Shown: positions 1-10,118, counted from the stretch's first letter. The stretch is 64,000 nt of DNA from JBBWZH01 sp035544115 (GCA_963714145.1 OY970235.1:2790001-2854000); one strand, 5' to 3'. Program-made: numbers and translations. The notes: generated from the letters alone by a model not told the origin.

Positions 1-120
1 CGGCACGAACACCATGTCGTAGCTCAGCGCGTACCCGCGCCCGAGCACCGGCGCCAGCACCACACCCCCGACCACCACCCCCGCGACCAGCCCGGAGATC
101 CCACCGGTCCGGGCGGTCAC
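1..120 (-). CDS. N-terminus of a membrane protein (partial, runs off the window)
   Basis: Only the first 40 codons are present, read from a GTG at 120 down to base 1. They encode a short polar start followed by a hydrophobic segment (GLVAGVVVGGVVLAPVL) and then GYALSYDMVFVP. A first transmembrane helix followed by a YDMVFVP-like stretch is typical of large actinobacterial envelope membrane proteins that neighbour arabinofuranosyl/mannosyltransferases. An AGGA lies a few bases upstream of the GTG. It is on the same strand as the GT4, GT2 and AftD genes, so it is probably the last visible member of that group, although a 278-bp repeat-filled gap separates them. Family assignment is inference from very little sequence. 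Confidence 0.55.
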   Translation of the reverse strand, partial: MTARTGGISGLVAGVVVGGVVLAPVLGRGYALSYDMVFVP

Positions 121-169
121 CGGTCCTGTCCCGAACCGGCCGGACGGCTCACCGCCCGGAGGCTCACCG

Positions 170-409
170 CGACCCGGCGGCCCACCGGAACCCGGCGGCC
201 CACCAGGACCCCGGGGCTCACCGCGACCCGGCGGCCCACCGCGACCCGGCGGCCCACCGGCACCCGGCGGCTCACCGGGACCCGGGGGCTCACCGGGACC
301 CGGCGGCCCACCGGAACCCGGCTGCCCACCAGGACCCCGGGGCTCACCGGCACCCGGCGGCTCACCGGGAGCCGGCGGCTCACCGGGACCCGGGGGCTCA
401 CTGGGACTC
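170..409. repeat. 18-bp tandem repeat array (about 13 units)
   Basis: Units of exactly 18 bp, of the form CGACCCGGCGGCCCACCG or GGACCCGGCGGCTCACCG, repeat about 13 times with a few substitutions. The array fills the gap between the GT4 gene and the next membrane gene, and its last unit supplies the GT4 stop codon. The unit length is a multiple of three and it stays open on the minus strand as repeated RVPVSP-like hexapeptides, but nothing suggests translation. Confidence 0.85.
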
Positions 410-1471
410 GGCGGTGGTGAAGGCTGCGGCCATCCGGGCGGCCTGGGTGTGCTGGTCGTGCCGCTCCTCGACGTAGCGGCGGTTGGCGGCGCCGATCGCG
501 CGCCGGCAGGACGGGTCCTCCAGCAGCCGGAGCAGCGCGTCGGCGATCGCCTCCGGGTCGTCCACGACGCGCTCGTTCGGCGGCCGGACGATCTCCGCGT
601 TGGTGCCGCAGATGGTGGTCACCACCGGCAGGCCGCAGGCCATCGCCTCCAGGTAGGCCAGCCCGAACTGCTCGTTCCACTTCCAGCTCGCCCGGGGCGC
701 GGTGACGAAGACCGCGGCCTCGCGCAGCACCGCGGCCACCCGGACGGCGTCGCCGGCGCCTAGGTACTCGACGCCACGGTCCGGGTCGGCGGCGGCGGCG
801 CGGACCAGCGACTCGGCCGGCCCGCGGCCGAGCACCCGCAGCCGCGCCTCCGGCAGCCGCTGCCGGACCAGCGCGAACGCGCCGAGCACCCGGTCGATCC
901 CCTTGTTCGCGGCGACCGGTGAGACATACGCCAGCACCGGGTCGGTGACCGGGGTGTCGGCCGGGCGGAACAGGTCCAGGTCGGTGCCGGGGTGGACGAC
1001 CCGGATCCGCGCCTCGTCCACGCCGAGCACCCGCAGGTGGTCCGCGGCGGCGTCGATCAGGCAGAGGAACAGGTCCGCCTCGGCCAGCGTGGCCCGGGTC
1101 ACCGACCGGTAGGGCGGCAGCCCGTACAGCGGCTGGCGCGGGTCGTTCTCCCAGGTCAGCACCGCCTGACGGAGGCCGCGGCGGCGGGCGTACCGGGTCA
1201 CCTGGCCGGTCACCAGGGAGCACAGCTCCAGCGAGGCGCACCAGTCGTAGGCCGGCGGCAGGTCGTCCAGCCCGCGCACCCAGGCCAGCGCGCCGGCCTC
1301 GACGAACCGCCGCACCGGCCGCCGGTACGTGGCCGGCTGCCAGGTCAGCTTCCCCTGCGGGCGTTCCGCCGCGAGCGCGGTCACCTGGGTGTCCGGCATC
1401 AGCGACAGCCAGTACAGCTCGCGCCGCGGCCGCTGGTCGGCCAGCGAGACCCAGAGCAACCGCCGCGTCAC
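398..1471 (-). CDS. GT4 family glycosyltransferase
   Basis: A 357-residue glycosyltransferase with GT-B fold, expected to transfer a sugar from a nucleotide donor to an envelope glycan acceptor in the cytoplasm. The C-terminal Rossmann half shows AYVSPVAANKGIDRVLGAF (the start of the donor-binding domain) and the GT4 EX7E motif, EQFGLAYLE, at residues 267-275, followed by AMACGLPVVTT. I start it at the GTG at 1471 (VTRRLLWVSLADQ). The reading frame stays open upstream, but that part is the 27-bp repeat array and is not protein-like. It lies downstream of the GT2 gene (stop at 1671) on the same strand. Acceptor and product are unknown. Confidence 0.85.
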   Translation of the reverse strand: MTRRLLWVSLADQRPRRELYWLSLMPDTQVTALAAERPQGKLTWQPATYRRPVRRFVEAGALAWVRGLDDLPPAYDWCASLELCSLVTGQVTRYARRRGLRQAVLTWENDPRQPLYGLPPYRSVTRATLAEADLFLCLIDAAADHLRVLGVDEARIRVVHPGTDLDLFRPADTPVTDPVLAYVSPVAANKGIDRVLGAFALVRQRLPEARLRVLGRGPAESLVRAAAADPDRGVEYLGAGDAVRVAAVLREAAVFVTAPRASWKWNEQFGLAYLEAMACGLPVVTTICGTNAEIVRPPNERVVDDPEAIADALLRLLEDPSCRRAIGAANRRYVEERHDQHTQAARMAAAFTTAESQ

Positions 1472-1516
1472 AACGCCACCCCCGCACCCAGCCGGGTCCC
1501 GGCTCCGGGCCCGGGG

Positions 1517-1651
1517 TGACCCGGCTGGGCACCGGTCCCGGCGTGACCCGCCTCGCCCCGCGTCCCGGGGCGACCCGCCTCGCCCCGCGTCCCGGGGTGG
1601 CCGGGAACGCCCCGCGTCCCGGGGTGGCCGGGGTCGGCCGGCGTCCCGGGA
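1517..1651. repeat. 27-bp tandem repeat array (five units)
   Basis: Five consecutive 27-bp units, each ending in a variant of CGCGTCCCGGGG, occupy the gap between the stop of the GT2 gene (1671) and the GTG of the GT4 gene (1471). In the minus-strand transcript they would form a GC-rich leader just upstream of GT4. Confidence 0.8.
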
Positions 1652-1670
1652 TGGCTCCGGCGGGGCCGCG

Positions 1671-2606
1671 TCACCGCCGGCCCCGAGCGGCGGCGGCCCG
1701 GCCCTGCCAGGCACCCGCGCCGTAGGCGGCGGCTTCCAGGGCGCGCAGCAGGAGCATGCCGGTGGCGAGACCGGGGCGGTGGGCCAGGCGGCGGCGGTGC
1801 CGGAGCAGGGCGCGGGCGGTGCCGGCGCCCTGGCCGCCGACCGCGCCGGGGTTCTTCGCGGCGAAGGCGGGCAGGCTGCGGCCGTAGTAGACGCGCTTGG
1901 CCAGCACCCCGCGCAGGGTCAGCCGGCCCTCGTCGTGCCGGATGAACGCCTCGGCGCAGTAGCCGGTCACGGCCGCGTCGGCGCGCAGCCGGTGCCGCAG
2001 GTCGGCGTCCTCCGGGCCGGACATCGCCGGGTCGAACCCGCCGAGCGAGCGCAGGTAGTCGCGGCGCAGCAGCCGCGGGTTGTGCAGCGACGGGTCGTCC
2101 AGGTAGCAGGAGCGTTCCAGCGCCCGGCAGGCGGTCCAGAACCCGGGGCCGAACGACGACTCCGGCACCGACACCGCGACCGCGCCGGTCGCCGCCGCGG
2201 TGACCAGCGCGGCCGAGACCACGTTGGGGTCGAGCACCATGTCGGCGTCCACCCAGCACACCCAGTCGCCGCGGGCCAGCTCGACGCCGCGGTTGCGTTG
2301 CGCGCTGCGCTCCGGGCCGCCCCGGACGGCCAGGTCGGCCAGCTCGGTGGCGATCTCGAACGTCCCGTCGCCGGAGTCGTTGTCGACCACGATCAGCTCC
2401 ACCGCCGGGTGGTCCTGCGCCCGCACCGACCGCAGGCAGGCGCCCAGCGTCCGGGCCGCGTTCCGGGTCGGCACCACCACGCTGACCAGCGGCCCGCCGG
2501 CCACGGTCGCGTCCGGACCAGCCCCGACCCGACCCGCCCCCATCGGGCCGGGCCCGACCGGACCGGGCCCGGCCGGACCCGCCCCCGCCGGACCGGGTCC
2601 GGTCAT
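1671..2606 (-). CDS. GT2 family glycosyltransferase
   Basis: A 311-residue GT-A fold transferase. After a 38-residue Pro/Gly-rich start it has LVSVVVPTRNAARTLGACL (residues 40-58), IVVDNDSGDGT (about 72-82) and the metal-binding DAD of WVDADMVLDP (residues 120-122), then GGFDPAMSGPEDADLRHRL, the usual GT2 acceptor-side ED motif. Its ATG at 2606 overlaps the stop of the AftD gene by four bases (ATGA), so the two are translationally coupled. A cytoplasmic transferase adding a sugar to a lipid-linked envelope glycan is likely; the exact donor cannot be read from sequence. Confidence 0.88.
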   Translation of the reverse strand: MTGPGPAGAGPAGPGPVGPGPMGAGRVGAGPDATVAGGPLVSVVVPTRNAARTLGACLRSVRAQDHPAVELIVVDNDSGDGTFEIATELADLAVRGGPERSAQRNRGVELARGDWVCWVDADMVLDPNVVSAALVTAAATGAVAVSVPESSFGPGFWTACRALERSCYLDDPSLHNPRLLRRDYLRSLGGFDPAMSGPEDADLRHRLRADAAVTGYCAEAFIRHDEGRLTLRGVLAKRVYYGRSLPAFAAKNPGAVGGQGAGTARALLRHRRRLAHRPGLATGMLLLRALEAAAYGAGAWQGRAAAARGRR

Positions 2607-5600
2607 CGCGCCGGCTCCGTCCGGTCGATGTCGCGTTCGGCCCGGGCCGCGCCGAGCAGCACCAGCAGCAGGCCGATGGCGGCCAGCCGGTGCGGCCAGA
2701 GATCGTCCAGGATGAGCCGGGCGGTCAGCGGGCGGTTGAGGTCCGGCCGCAGCACCAGCCAGACGATCGGGACGGCGGCCAGCACCGCGACGCCGGCCAG
2801 CAGCAGCAGCCGCGGCCGGGGCGGCCGGAGCAGGTGCCAGCCGGCCAGCACCAGCACCGCCGCGCCGAGCACCAGCCCGCCGAACAGCCAGCCCAGCCCG
2901 ACCAGCAGCACCCAGCCGGCCACCGCCGCGGCGCGCCCCCGGCCGGCCCGCACCGGCAGCCGCCGCCGCAGCTGTGCCGCGGCCGGCGGCGGCGCGCGCA
3001 GCACCAGCAGGACCAGGCAGCCCAGCACGGTCAGGCCGGACCCGGCGAGCGCCAGGTCGGTGGTCCGCTGCGGGCCGTACCGCACCGCGATGGTGTGCGT
3101 GCCCGGAGCGTCGATCAGCCAGCCGGCGCTGTACCCGTCCACGGTGATCGGCGGGCCGAGCTCGCGGCCGTCCAGGGTGGCCTGCCAACGCGGGTCGTAC
3201 GCCTGCCCGGTGACCAGGTAGTACGGGTCGGTCGCCGAGTGGACGGTGACGGTCATCGCCGGCCCGCGCGAGTGCGCGATGGTGACTTCCGGGGGCTGCG
3301 CCGGCCGGGGCGGGTTGTCGCCGCGGGCGTCCCGCAGCACCAGTTCGTCCGGGGTCCAGCTGCCCAGCGGGCGGACGGTGTGCACGCCGGCGGCGAGCGA
3401 CTGCCGGCCGCAGCCGGCCCAGACGGCGGGGCCCATGCTGGTGATCGGCAGCACCGGGCGCATCATCAGGTCCTGCCCGTCCAGGATGCCGACCGGGACG
3501 CACGCCTTCGCCGCCCGGGCCTTGTCCCCGGTGATCCGGGCGCCGCCGAAGTCGACCTCGGAGATGCGCAGCGGGGCGATCGGCGAGCCGGTGTGGCTGG
3601 CCAGGATGGTCAGCTTCAACTGGTGCCCGATCAGCGGGGTGAAGCTCAGCCGGGTGGTGCCGGGCCCGACGTCGCGGATCAGCCCGGGCCGGCCGTCCAC
3701 GGACAGCCGCACCTTGGTGACCCAGTCCGCCAGCGGCTTGCGGTCCGCGGCGGACTGGGTGACGTCCACGTGGTCGATCACCCGTGCCCCTGCCTCGATC
3801 GTGAGCGACTGCCCGATGACCGGCGCGCCGGGGACCCAGGCGGTGTCCGGGTCGCCGTCCACGGCCTGCGAGCCGCGCAGGGTGGGCAGGTCGAACGCCC
3901 GCGAGGTGGTGCTGGCGGTCACGCCGTCGCCAGCCCCGGCGAGCACGTCCAGGTCGCGCTCGTTCAGCGTGCTGGGCCGGATGATGCCGTACAGCCGGTA
4001 GTCGCGGTCCACCGGCAGGTCGAAGTCGCGGGCCAGCGAGGTTTCCTCGTCGTCGTCGGTGGCCCCGGTGCCGCGGACCCGGGTCAGCACCACGTCCACC
4101 GGGGTGCGGTCCAGCGCGGCCTGACCGGTGCCGTCCAGCCCGCTGGCGAGCCGGGCCAGCGTCTGCGGCAGCCGGGCCACCCGGGCCAGCCGCAGCCCGG
4201 GCACGTCGACCTCGGCGATGCCGACCAGGTTGAAGCCGTCGCCCCGGGTGCCGGTGACGGTGATCTTGACCGTGTCGGTGCTGACCGGCTGGTCGAGGGT
4301 GACCGTGGCGGTACCGGTGGCGTCCACGTCGACGTCGACGGCGGTGCGGCCGACCGTCACCCGCAGCCGGCTGATCCGCACCCCGCTGGTCTGCGCGACG
4401 TGCACGGTCACCGCCGGCACCGGCTGCACGCTGTCGGTGCGGAGGGTCAGCGTCTGGCCGACCGCGCGGCCGAAGTCGCCGAACCGCCAGGCCGTGTTCG
4501 GGTTGCCGTCCACCGCGTTCTCGGCCGCGGCGTTGGCCACCGTGCCGAACGCCGAGCCGACCTCGGACGCGGTGGCCTGGCCGCCCTGCACCCGCAGCAC
4601 GGTCTGCTCGTCCGGGCCGGCCAGCGCCCGGGTCGGCCCCGGGTCGGTGCCGGCGCCCAGCAGCGGGCCCTGGCTGTTGCCGAGCCGGCCGCCGACGGTG
4701 GCGCGGCGGCGGTTGGTGTCGGTGAGGACGACCCGGCCGGTGCCGGCGACCTGCCGGTCCAGCAGCCGGCCGAACTCCGCCGGGGTCAGGTCGGACAGGT
4801 ACCGGAACGCCGGCTGGCCGGCCAGCAGTCCGGCGGCGACCAGCGGCGCCACCGCGAAGCCGTCCCCGTCGATCAGCACGGTGCCGGCGGCCGGCTCGGT
4901 CCGGGTCACCGACCGCGGCTGGCTCACCGCGTACCGCTGCAACGGCGGCAGGCTGGCCTCCAGCGGGGTGGACGGCGGGTACTGCGCGGAGATCGTGTTC
5001 TGTCCCGGTGCGCCGTAGTTGCCCAGCGGGCGCAGCCCGGTGTCGACGTTCACCTGGTCCTGCATGACCTGCGGGCGGCCGCCCTGGTAGACCTCCCAGT
5101 TCACGTCGTTGCGCAGCAGCACGTCGCCGATGCCCAGGTAGCGCGCGGTGGCCGAGAGCGCGCCGGGCGGCAGGCTGCCCTCGTTCGAGCTGCACGTCGG
5201 TCGCGGCCAGCAGGTTGGCGGCGGCCGGTGAGGTCACCGGGATCACCGTGCGCACCAGCGAGGGCCGGGACAGCAGCGAGGTGGACAGGTCGTCCGGCCG
5301 GTCCTGCGACCACCGGTACGCGGCCAGCACCTCCCCCGGGATGAACCAGACCCGCTCGTCCGCCGGGCCGGTGTTCAGGTCGGTGGCGGCCTGCCTCCAG
5401 TAGTCCGGGACGTCCACAGTGGACGAGTAGAGCCGGCCGGTCCAGGCCGGGACGGTGCCGCCGGCCAGCAGCGCGACCAGCGCCAGCACCACCGCGGCGC
5501 GGTACCGCGGGGCCTTGCCGCTGGTGCGGCGGAACGCCGCCGCTGCGAGCGCCGCCAGCAGCAGCGCCGTACCGAGCACCAGCAGCGCGCCGATCTTGTT

Positions 5601-7082
5601 GGTGGTGCGGAACGCGCCGGCGCCCGGGACGTGGTCGAACCCCCACCGCAGCGCCCGGCCGAACGGGCTGGGCGCGGCCGGCGGGAACAGCCCCACCATG
5701 ATCGGCACCGCGATCGCGAGCAGGGCCAGCCCGACCCGCCGCACCGGCCCGCGGACCACCAGGGCGGCCAGCCCGGCGGCCACCGGCAGGCCGAAGCTGA
5801 GCACCACCACCACCGGGTTGCGCAGGTACGCGGCGTACTGCGGCAGCCAGGCGCCGTTCGGGCCGCTGCCATACAGCGGCCACTGGCCGAGACCGCGCAG
5901 CGCCTCCGCGTACGAGGTGGGCCCGAAGATGCCCTCCAGCGTCTCGGAGTTGTCCACCACGACGGTGCCGGCGCGCAGCGCGAACAGCGACGGCACCAGC
6001 CAGTACGCCGAGACCGCGACGACCAGCGCGGCGCACCGGGCCAGCACGGCGAGGATCTGCCGCCAGCGCAGCCCGTCCGCCCGCCGCAGCGCCAGGACGA
6101 TCACCGGCACCGCGAGGAGCTGGAGCAGCGGGACGACACCGGCGTTCATCCCGGTCATCGCGAAGAACGTCAGCGCGACCGCGGCCGGCCAGCGGTAGTT
6201 GCCGAGCCGGAGCCGCCAGCCGGCCGTTCCGGCGGGCGGCCCGCTCGGCCCGGCGCCGGTCCCGGCCGGCTGGCGGCTCGGCCGGTCGACGGTCCCGCCG
6301 GGCTGGCGGCTCGGTCGGCCGGCGGTCCCGCCGGGCTGGCGACTCGGCCGGTCGACGGTCCCGGCGGGCTGGCGGCTCGGCCGGTCGACGGTCCCGCCGG
6401 GCTGGCGGCTCGGTCGGCCGGCCGGTTCGGCAGTTTCGGCGGGCTCGGCGGGCTCGGCCGGCTGGCGGCTGCGCCAGCCGGCGGTCTCGGCGGGCTGGCG
6501 GAGCGCGCGCACCAGGAACAGCAGCTGCCAGGGCAGCAGCGCCCAGGGCAGCAGGATCGCCTGGGTGCCGCCGGCCACCACCAGGTACGGGTTGGCGACG
6601 AACGCGATCCCGGCCACCAGCGGCCCGGCGTCGTCCCGCTCCCGGTCCGGCCGCACCGCCCGGTAGAGCCGGGCCGCGCCCCAGCCGCCGAGCACGAGCA
6701 GCAGCAGCCGCAGCACCCGCACCGACAGCAGCGGGCTGAACCCGACCGCCTGGATCAGCCCGATCAGCACGGCGACCGGCACCAACCCGACGTTGAAACT
6801 CGGGAAGCCCAGCTGCGGGTTCTCCTGCCAGGCCGACAGGTAGGCGCCAGCGCTGCGCCAGGGCGCGAAGTACAGCTCCGGCTTGGCGTCCGCGGCGAAC
6901 TCCCGGGCGCTGTTCCCGAACACCACCGCGGCCAGCAGCAGGACCAGGACGGCGATCAGGGTGGCCCGCGGGCTCGGCCGCGGCACCGCCGGCCAGCGGT
7001 TGCCCGGGCCGGCGCCGGCCGGGTCTACCCCCTCAGCGCGGCCGGGCGCGAGTGCGGGCAGCTCCACCTCGGTCGCGCTCAT
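2603..7082 (-). CDS. aftD: AftD-like alpha-(1->3)-arabinofuranosyltransferase, interrupted by one extra base
   Basis: A GT-C membrane transferase of about 1492 residues when the frame is repaired (the mycobacterial enzyme is about 1400). The N-terminal half begins at the ATG at 7082 and carries many transmembrane helices. A Pro/Gln-rich cytoplasmic loop is expanded by 33-bp repeats, and the first half ends near LLAATDVQL. The second half has two discoidin-like carbohydrate-binding regions (NAVDGNPNTAWRFGDFG and QAVDGDPDTAWVPG) and three or four C-terminal helices. A single extra base at 5186 throws the frame; removing it joins DVQL to NEGSLPPGALSATARYLGIG, which then continues open to 2603. 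In mycobacteria AftD branches arabinan with decaprenyl-phospho-arabinose as donor; the substrate in this organism is not known. An indel error in the sequence is likelier than a real pseudogene. Confidence 0.85.
6268..6432. repeat. 33-bp in-frame tandem repeat inside aftD
   Basis: Five 33-bp units encode variants of PSRQPGGTVDR (11 residues) on the minus strand, lying in a loop between transmembrane helices. Alternating units differ by VDR versus AGR, showing a higher-order 66-bp pattern. Confidence 0.85.
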
Positions 7083-7224
7083 CGGGCCGGCCGACGCACC
7101 GACTCGGGGCGCCGAATCGAGGAACCCATGGCGAACCGCACCCGCTCGACTACCCCCTGAGACATCACTGCCGCACCAGCCTAGCCGCTGCACCCGGGCG
7201 CTCCAGGGCTGCTCCCCCGGCTCC

Positions 7225-7240
7225 GTTACCGGACGGTAAC
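7225..7240. promoter_or_regulatory. Perfect inverted repeat, candidate operator between aftD and the flippase gene
   Basis: GTTACCG and CGGTAAC, separated by GA, form a perfect 16-bp dyad in the 205-bp divergent intergenic region. It lies 143 bp upstream of aftD and 48 bp upstream of the flippase start, and is locally more AT-rich than its surroundings. A dimeric repressor site is inferred. Confidence 0.45.
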
Positions 7241-7287
7241 CAGGACGATTCGTCCAGTACGCTGCGTCATGTCGGGAGGGGCGCGGA

Positions 7288-10107
7288 GTGGTTGATCGGC
7301 CAGGCGCCGTGGCAGGTGGGCGAGCGGGCCGCCCCGGCAGCGGCGGCGGGATGAACCTGGCCCGGTCCGCCCGCGGCGGCCTGGTGCTCGGCGTGGCCAG
7401 CGCCGCGTCCAACGCGCTGGGCTACGCGCTCACCGCCGTGCTGGCCCGCGCGTTCACCCCGGCCGACTACGGCGCGCTGGTCGCCCTGCTCGGCGCCGGC
7501 CTGATCGGCTCGATCCCGGCCAGCGGCTTCCAGTACGTCGTGGCCCGGCGCACCGTCTCGCTGCGGCTGCCCCGCGACCGCAACGACCGGCCCACGCTCG
7601 TGCTGGCCATGGGTACCGGGGTCGGCCTGCTGCTGCTGACCGCCGCCGTCTCCCCGCTGGCCGCCAGCTACCTGCACCTGAGCGGCACCGGCCCGGTGAT
7701 CGCGCTCGGCGCGGTGATGGTCCCGATGACGATCGCCGGCGCGATCCAGGGCGGCCTGCTCGGCCATCACCGGTTCACCGCGCTCGGCCTGCTGTACGTG
7801 GTCACCGCCGGCGGCCGCTTCGTCGCCGGCAGTACCGCCGCCGTCGCCGACTGGAACGTCGCCGGCACCATGGCCGCGCTGGCCGCTGCCGCCACCGCGA
7901 CCACCGCCTTCGGCTGGCTGCTGTCCCGCCCCCAGTCCTGGCGCCACGCCGACCTCTGGCCCGACCCGGCCGGGCCGGCCGCGCCAGGCCCGGCCGGGCC
8001 GGGACCGGCCGGCAGCTGGCCGGCTCGCGCCGGGGCCGCAGACTCCTGGACGGGCGGGCCGGCGGGTGGTTCGCCGGGCGGCGCCGGGGCGGCTGGCCCC
8101 TGGGCCGGCGGACCCGGACCAGCGGATGGTTCACCGGCCGGGGCCACTGGCCCGTGGGCCGGCGGACCGGGACCAGCGGGCGGTCCCGGACCAGCGGGTA
8201 GCGCCGGACCAGCGGGGACCTGGCCGGCCGGCGCCGGGGCCGCTGGCGGGGGCTCCTGGGCCGGGGGCCCTGGAGGCGGCTCCCCGGCCGACACCGGCAC
8301 CGTCGGACCGGCCGGCCCCTGGGCCGCCCATGCGCGGCTGACCGGCACACCGGTGACCGGTGCCGTCCCGGTGCAGGACGGTGCCACGCCGATCGACTGG
8401 TTCGGCGACGGGCCGCCGCCGGTGGCCGGGGCCGACCGGCCCGGGCCACGACCGGCGGACGGCGGGCCGACGGGTCGGCCAGGCGGGGCCGAGGCGGCGG
8501 ACCGCACGGCACCAGCACCCGTCGACTGGTTCGGCGATGGCACCGAAACATCGACCGGCGAACCCCCCAGCGCGAACGGCCAGCCGGGCCGCACACCGGC
8601 CGGCGCCGAGCGGGTCGACGGTCCGCCGGCCGCCGGCTGGCCGCCGGGCGGCGGGACGGCCAGCCCGACACCTGCCGGCAGGACGACCGCCAACTGGCCG
8701 GCAGGCAGCGGGACGGCCGGGCCGGCACCCGCCGGCAGGACGACCGCCAACTGGCCGCCGGGTAGTGGGACGGCCGGGCCGGCACCCGCCGGCAGGACGG
8801 CCGCCAACTGGCCGCCGGGTAGTGGGACGGCCGGGCCGGCACCCGCCGGCGGGACGGCCGCCGACTGGCCGGCGGGCAGCGGGCCGGCCGGCCCGGCGCC
8901 TGGGACCGGGCCGGCCAATGGCTGGCGGGGTGAGCCCGGCGTCGGCGTGGCGGGCCAGGGCGCGTCCGGCGGGTGGGCGGGCGGCGCGCCGGGCGGTGGC
9001 TTGGCCGGTCGGTCCGTGCCGGGGCGGGGCGGCTGGTGGCGGCTGCTGCGGCTGGAGCGGGCGCTGGCCGGGGACGTGGCCCGGGCCTGTTCGGCGGTGG
9101 CCGGGGTCATCGTTCTGTCCAATGTGGACCTCCTGCTGGCGCGGCACTACCTGGACGCGGAGACCTCGGGCGCGTACGGGATCGCGTCGCTGTTCGCCAA
9201 GGCGATGGTGTGGGGGGCGCAGTTCATCGCGCAGGCCGCCTACCCCGCGCTGGCCCGGCCGGAGGGACGGCGCCGGCTGCTCGCGCTGATGCTGGCCGGC
9301 ACCGCCACGATCGGGCTGGTCGGGGTCGGGCTGACCTGGGCCGCGGCCGGCCCGGTGGTGCGGGCGGCCACCGGGCAGGGCGCGGGGTACGCGGAGGCGG
9401 TCCGGCTGGCGCCCTGGTTCGCCCTGCTCGGCGTCGGCTGGACCCTCGCCCAGGCGCTGCTGCTGGCCGCGGTGGCCGCCGGCGACCGCCGCCCGGGCAG
9501 GCTGCTCTGGGTGGTGATCGCGATCGAGGCCACCGTGGTCGCCACCACCCTGCACCACTCCCCCAGCCAGATCCTGGTCGCCTGCCTGGTCTCGGTCGCC
9601 GCCTACGTGGCCGGTGCCGCCGTGCTGCACCGGCTGACCGACCCACCACCCGGGCCGGCACCCGGATCGGGCCCCGGGCCGGTCCGAACCTCCGGCGCTG
9701 TACCGGCACCGGCCGCCGGCCGCCCGTACCAGGCACACCCGGCCGCCGGCCGACCAGACGTCGGAAGCACCACCACCGGCGGCCTGGCACCCGGGCTGTC
9801 CACCGCCGAACCACCCGGCAACCAACTCCCGCCCGGCGAACCGCCGGCAGGCCCGACCACGGGTCAGCCGGCCTACGGCATCGCGCCCCGGCCGTCCACC
9901 GCCGAACCACCCGGCAACCAGCTCCCGCCCGGCGATCCGCCGCCAGGCCCGACCACAGGTCAACCGGCCTACGGCATCGCACCCCGGCCGTCCACCGCCG
10001 AGCCGCCCAGCACCCGGCACCCGCCCGGCGAACCGCCGGCGGGCCCGACCACGGGTCAGCCGGGTTACCGGGTCGCGCCGCGGCCGGGTGAGCCGGGGCC
10101 CGGGTAA
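7288..10107 (+). CDS. Polysaccharide flippase (MATE/Wzx-type) with very large Pro/Gly-rich inserts
   Basis: 939 residues, about twice the usual length for a polysaccharide-export flippase. Residues 22-222 hold the first helix bundle (ARSARGGLVLGVASAASNAL, then FTPADYGALVALLGAG, a typical Wzx start). Residues about 225-575 are a low-complexity Gly/Pro/Ala/Trp insert with 57-bp repeats and two copies of DWFGDG. Residues about 590-790 hold the second helix bundle (RACSAVAGVIVLSNVDLLLA), and the last 150 residues are a Pro-rich tail with about 37-residue repeats (PSTAEPPGNQLPPG). I keep the GTG at 7288 because GGGAGGGG sits at proper distance before it; the ATG at 7351 is the alternative. It presumably flips lipid-linked glycan made by the neighbouring transferases. 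Confidence 0.8.
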   Translation: MVDRPGAVAGGRAGRPGSGGGMNLARSARGGLVLGVASAASNALGYALTAVLARAFTPADYGALVALLGAGLIGSIPASGFQYVVARRTVSLRLPRDRNDRPTLVLAMGTGVGLLLLTAAVSPLAASYLHLSGTGPVIALGAVMVPMTIAGAIQGGLLGHHRFTALGLLYVVTAGGRFVAGSTAAVADWNVAGTMAALAAAATATTAFGWLLSRPQSWRHADLWPDPAGPAAPGPAGPGPAGSWPARAGAADSWTGGPAGGSPGGAGAAGPWAGGPGPADGSPAGATGPWAGGPGPAGGPGPAGSAGPAGTWPAGAGAAGGGSWAGGPGGGSPADTGTVGPAGPWAAHARLTGTPVTGAVPVQDGATPIDWFGDGPPPVAGADRPGPRPADGGPTGRPGGAEAADRTAPAPVDWFGDGTETSTGEPPSANGQPGRTPAGAERVDGPPAAGWPPGGGTASPTPAGRTTANWPAGSGTAGPAPAGRTTANWPPGSGTAGPAPAGRTAANWPPGSGTAGPAPAGGTAADWPAGSGPAGPAPGTGPANGWRGEPGVGVAGQGASGGWAGGAPGGGLAGRSVPGRGGWWRLLRLERALAGDVARACSAVAGVIVLSNVDLLLARHYLDAETSGAYGIASLFAKAMVWGAQFIAQAAYPALARPEGRRRLLALMLAGTATIGLVGVGLTWAAAGPVVRAATGQGAGYAEAVRLAPWFALLGVGWTLAQALLLAAVAAGDRRPGRLLWVVIAIEATVVATTLHHSPSQILVACLVSVAAYVAGAAVLHRLTDPPPGPAPGSGPGPVRTSGAVPAPAAGRPYQAHPAAGRPDVGSTTTGGLAPGLSTAEPPGNQLPPGEPPAGPTTGQPAYGIAPRPSTAEPPGNQLPPGDPPPGPTTGQPAYGIAPRPSTAEPPSTRHPPGEPPAGPTTGQPGYRVAPRPGEPGPG
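8680..8907. repeat. 57-bp in-frame tandem repeat in the flippase insert
   Basis: Four 57-bp units encode variants of RTTANWPPGSGTAGPAPAG (19 residues). They form part of a long soluble loop between the two halves of the flippase. Confidence 0.85.
9780..10090 (+). repeat. About 111-bp repeats encoding the Pro-rich tail of the flippase
   Basis: Three imperfect units of about 37 codons, each containing APRPSTAEPP, (N/T)(Q/R)(L/H)PPGEPPAGPTTGQP and a following YGIAP, make up the C-terminal tail. The tail is predicted to be disordered and cytoplasmic. Confidence 0.75.
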
Positions 10108-10118
10108 GGTCGCCGGCC

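Noticed and set aside
117..1532. Long open frame on the minus strand across the 18-bp array and GT4 gene
   Set aside because: It is Arg/Pro/Ala-rich, overlaps the true GT4 frame and exists only because of high GC.
2690..5344. Long plus-strand open frame antisense to aftD
   Set aside because: Composition is typical of a shadow frame (Arg/Gly/Gln/Pro) and no domain is visible.
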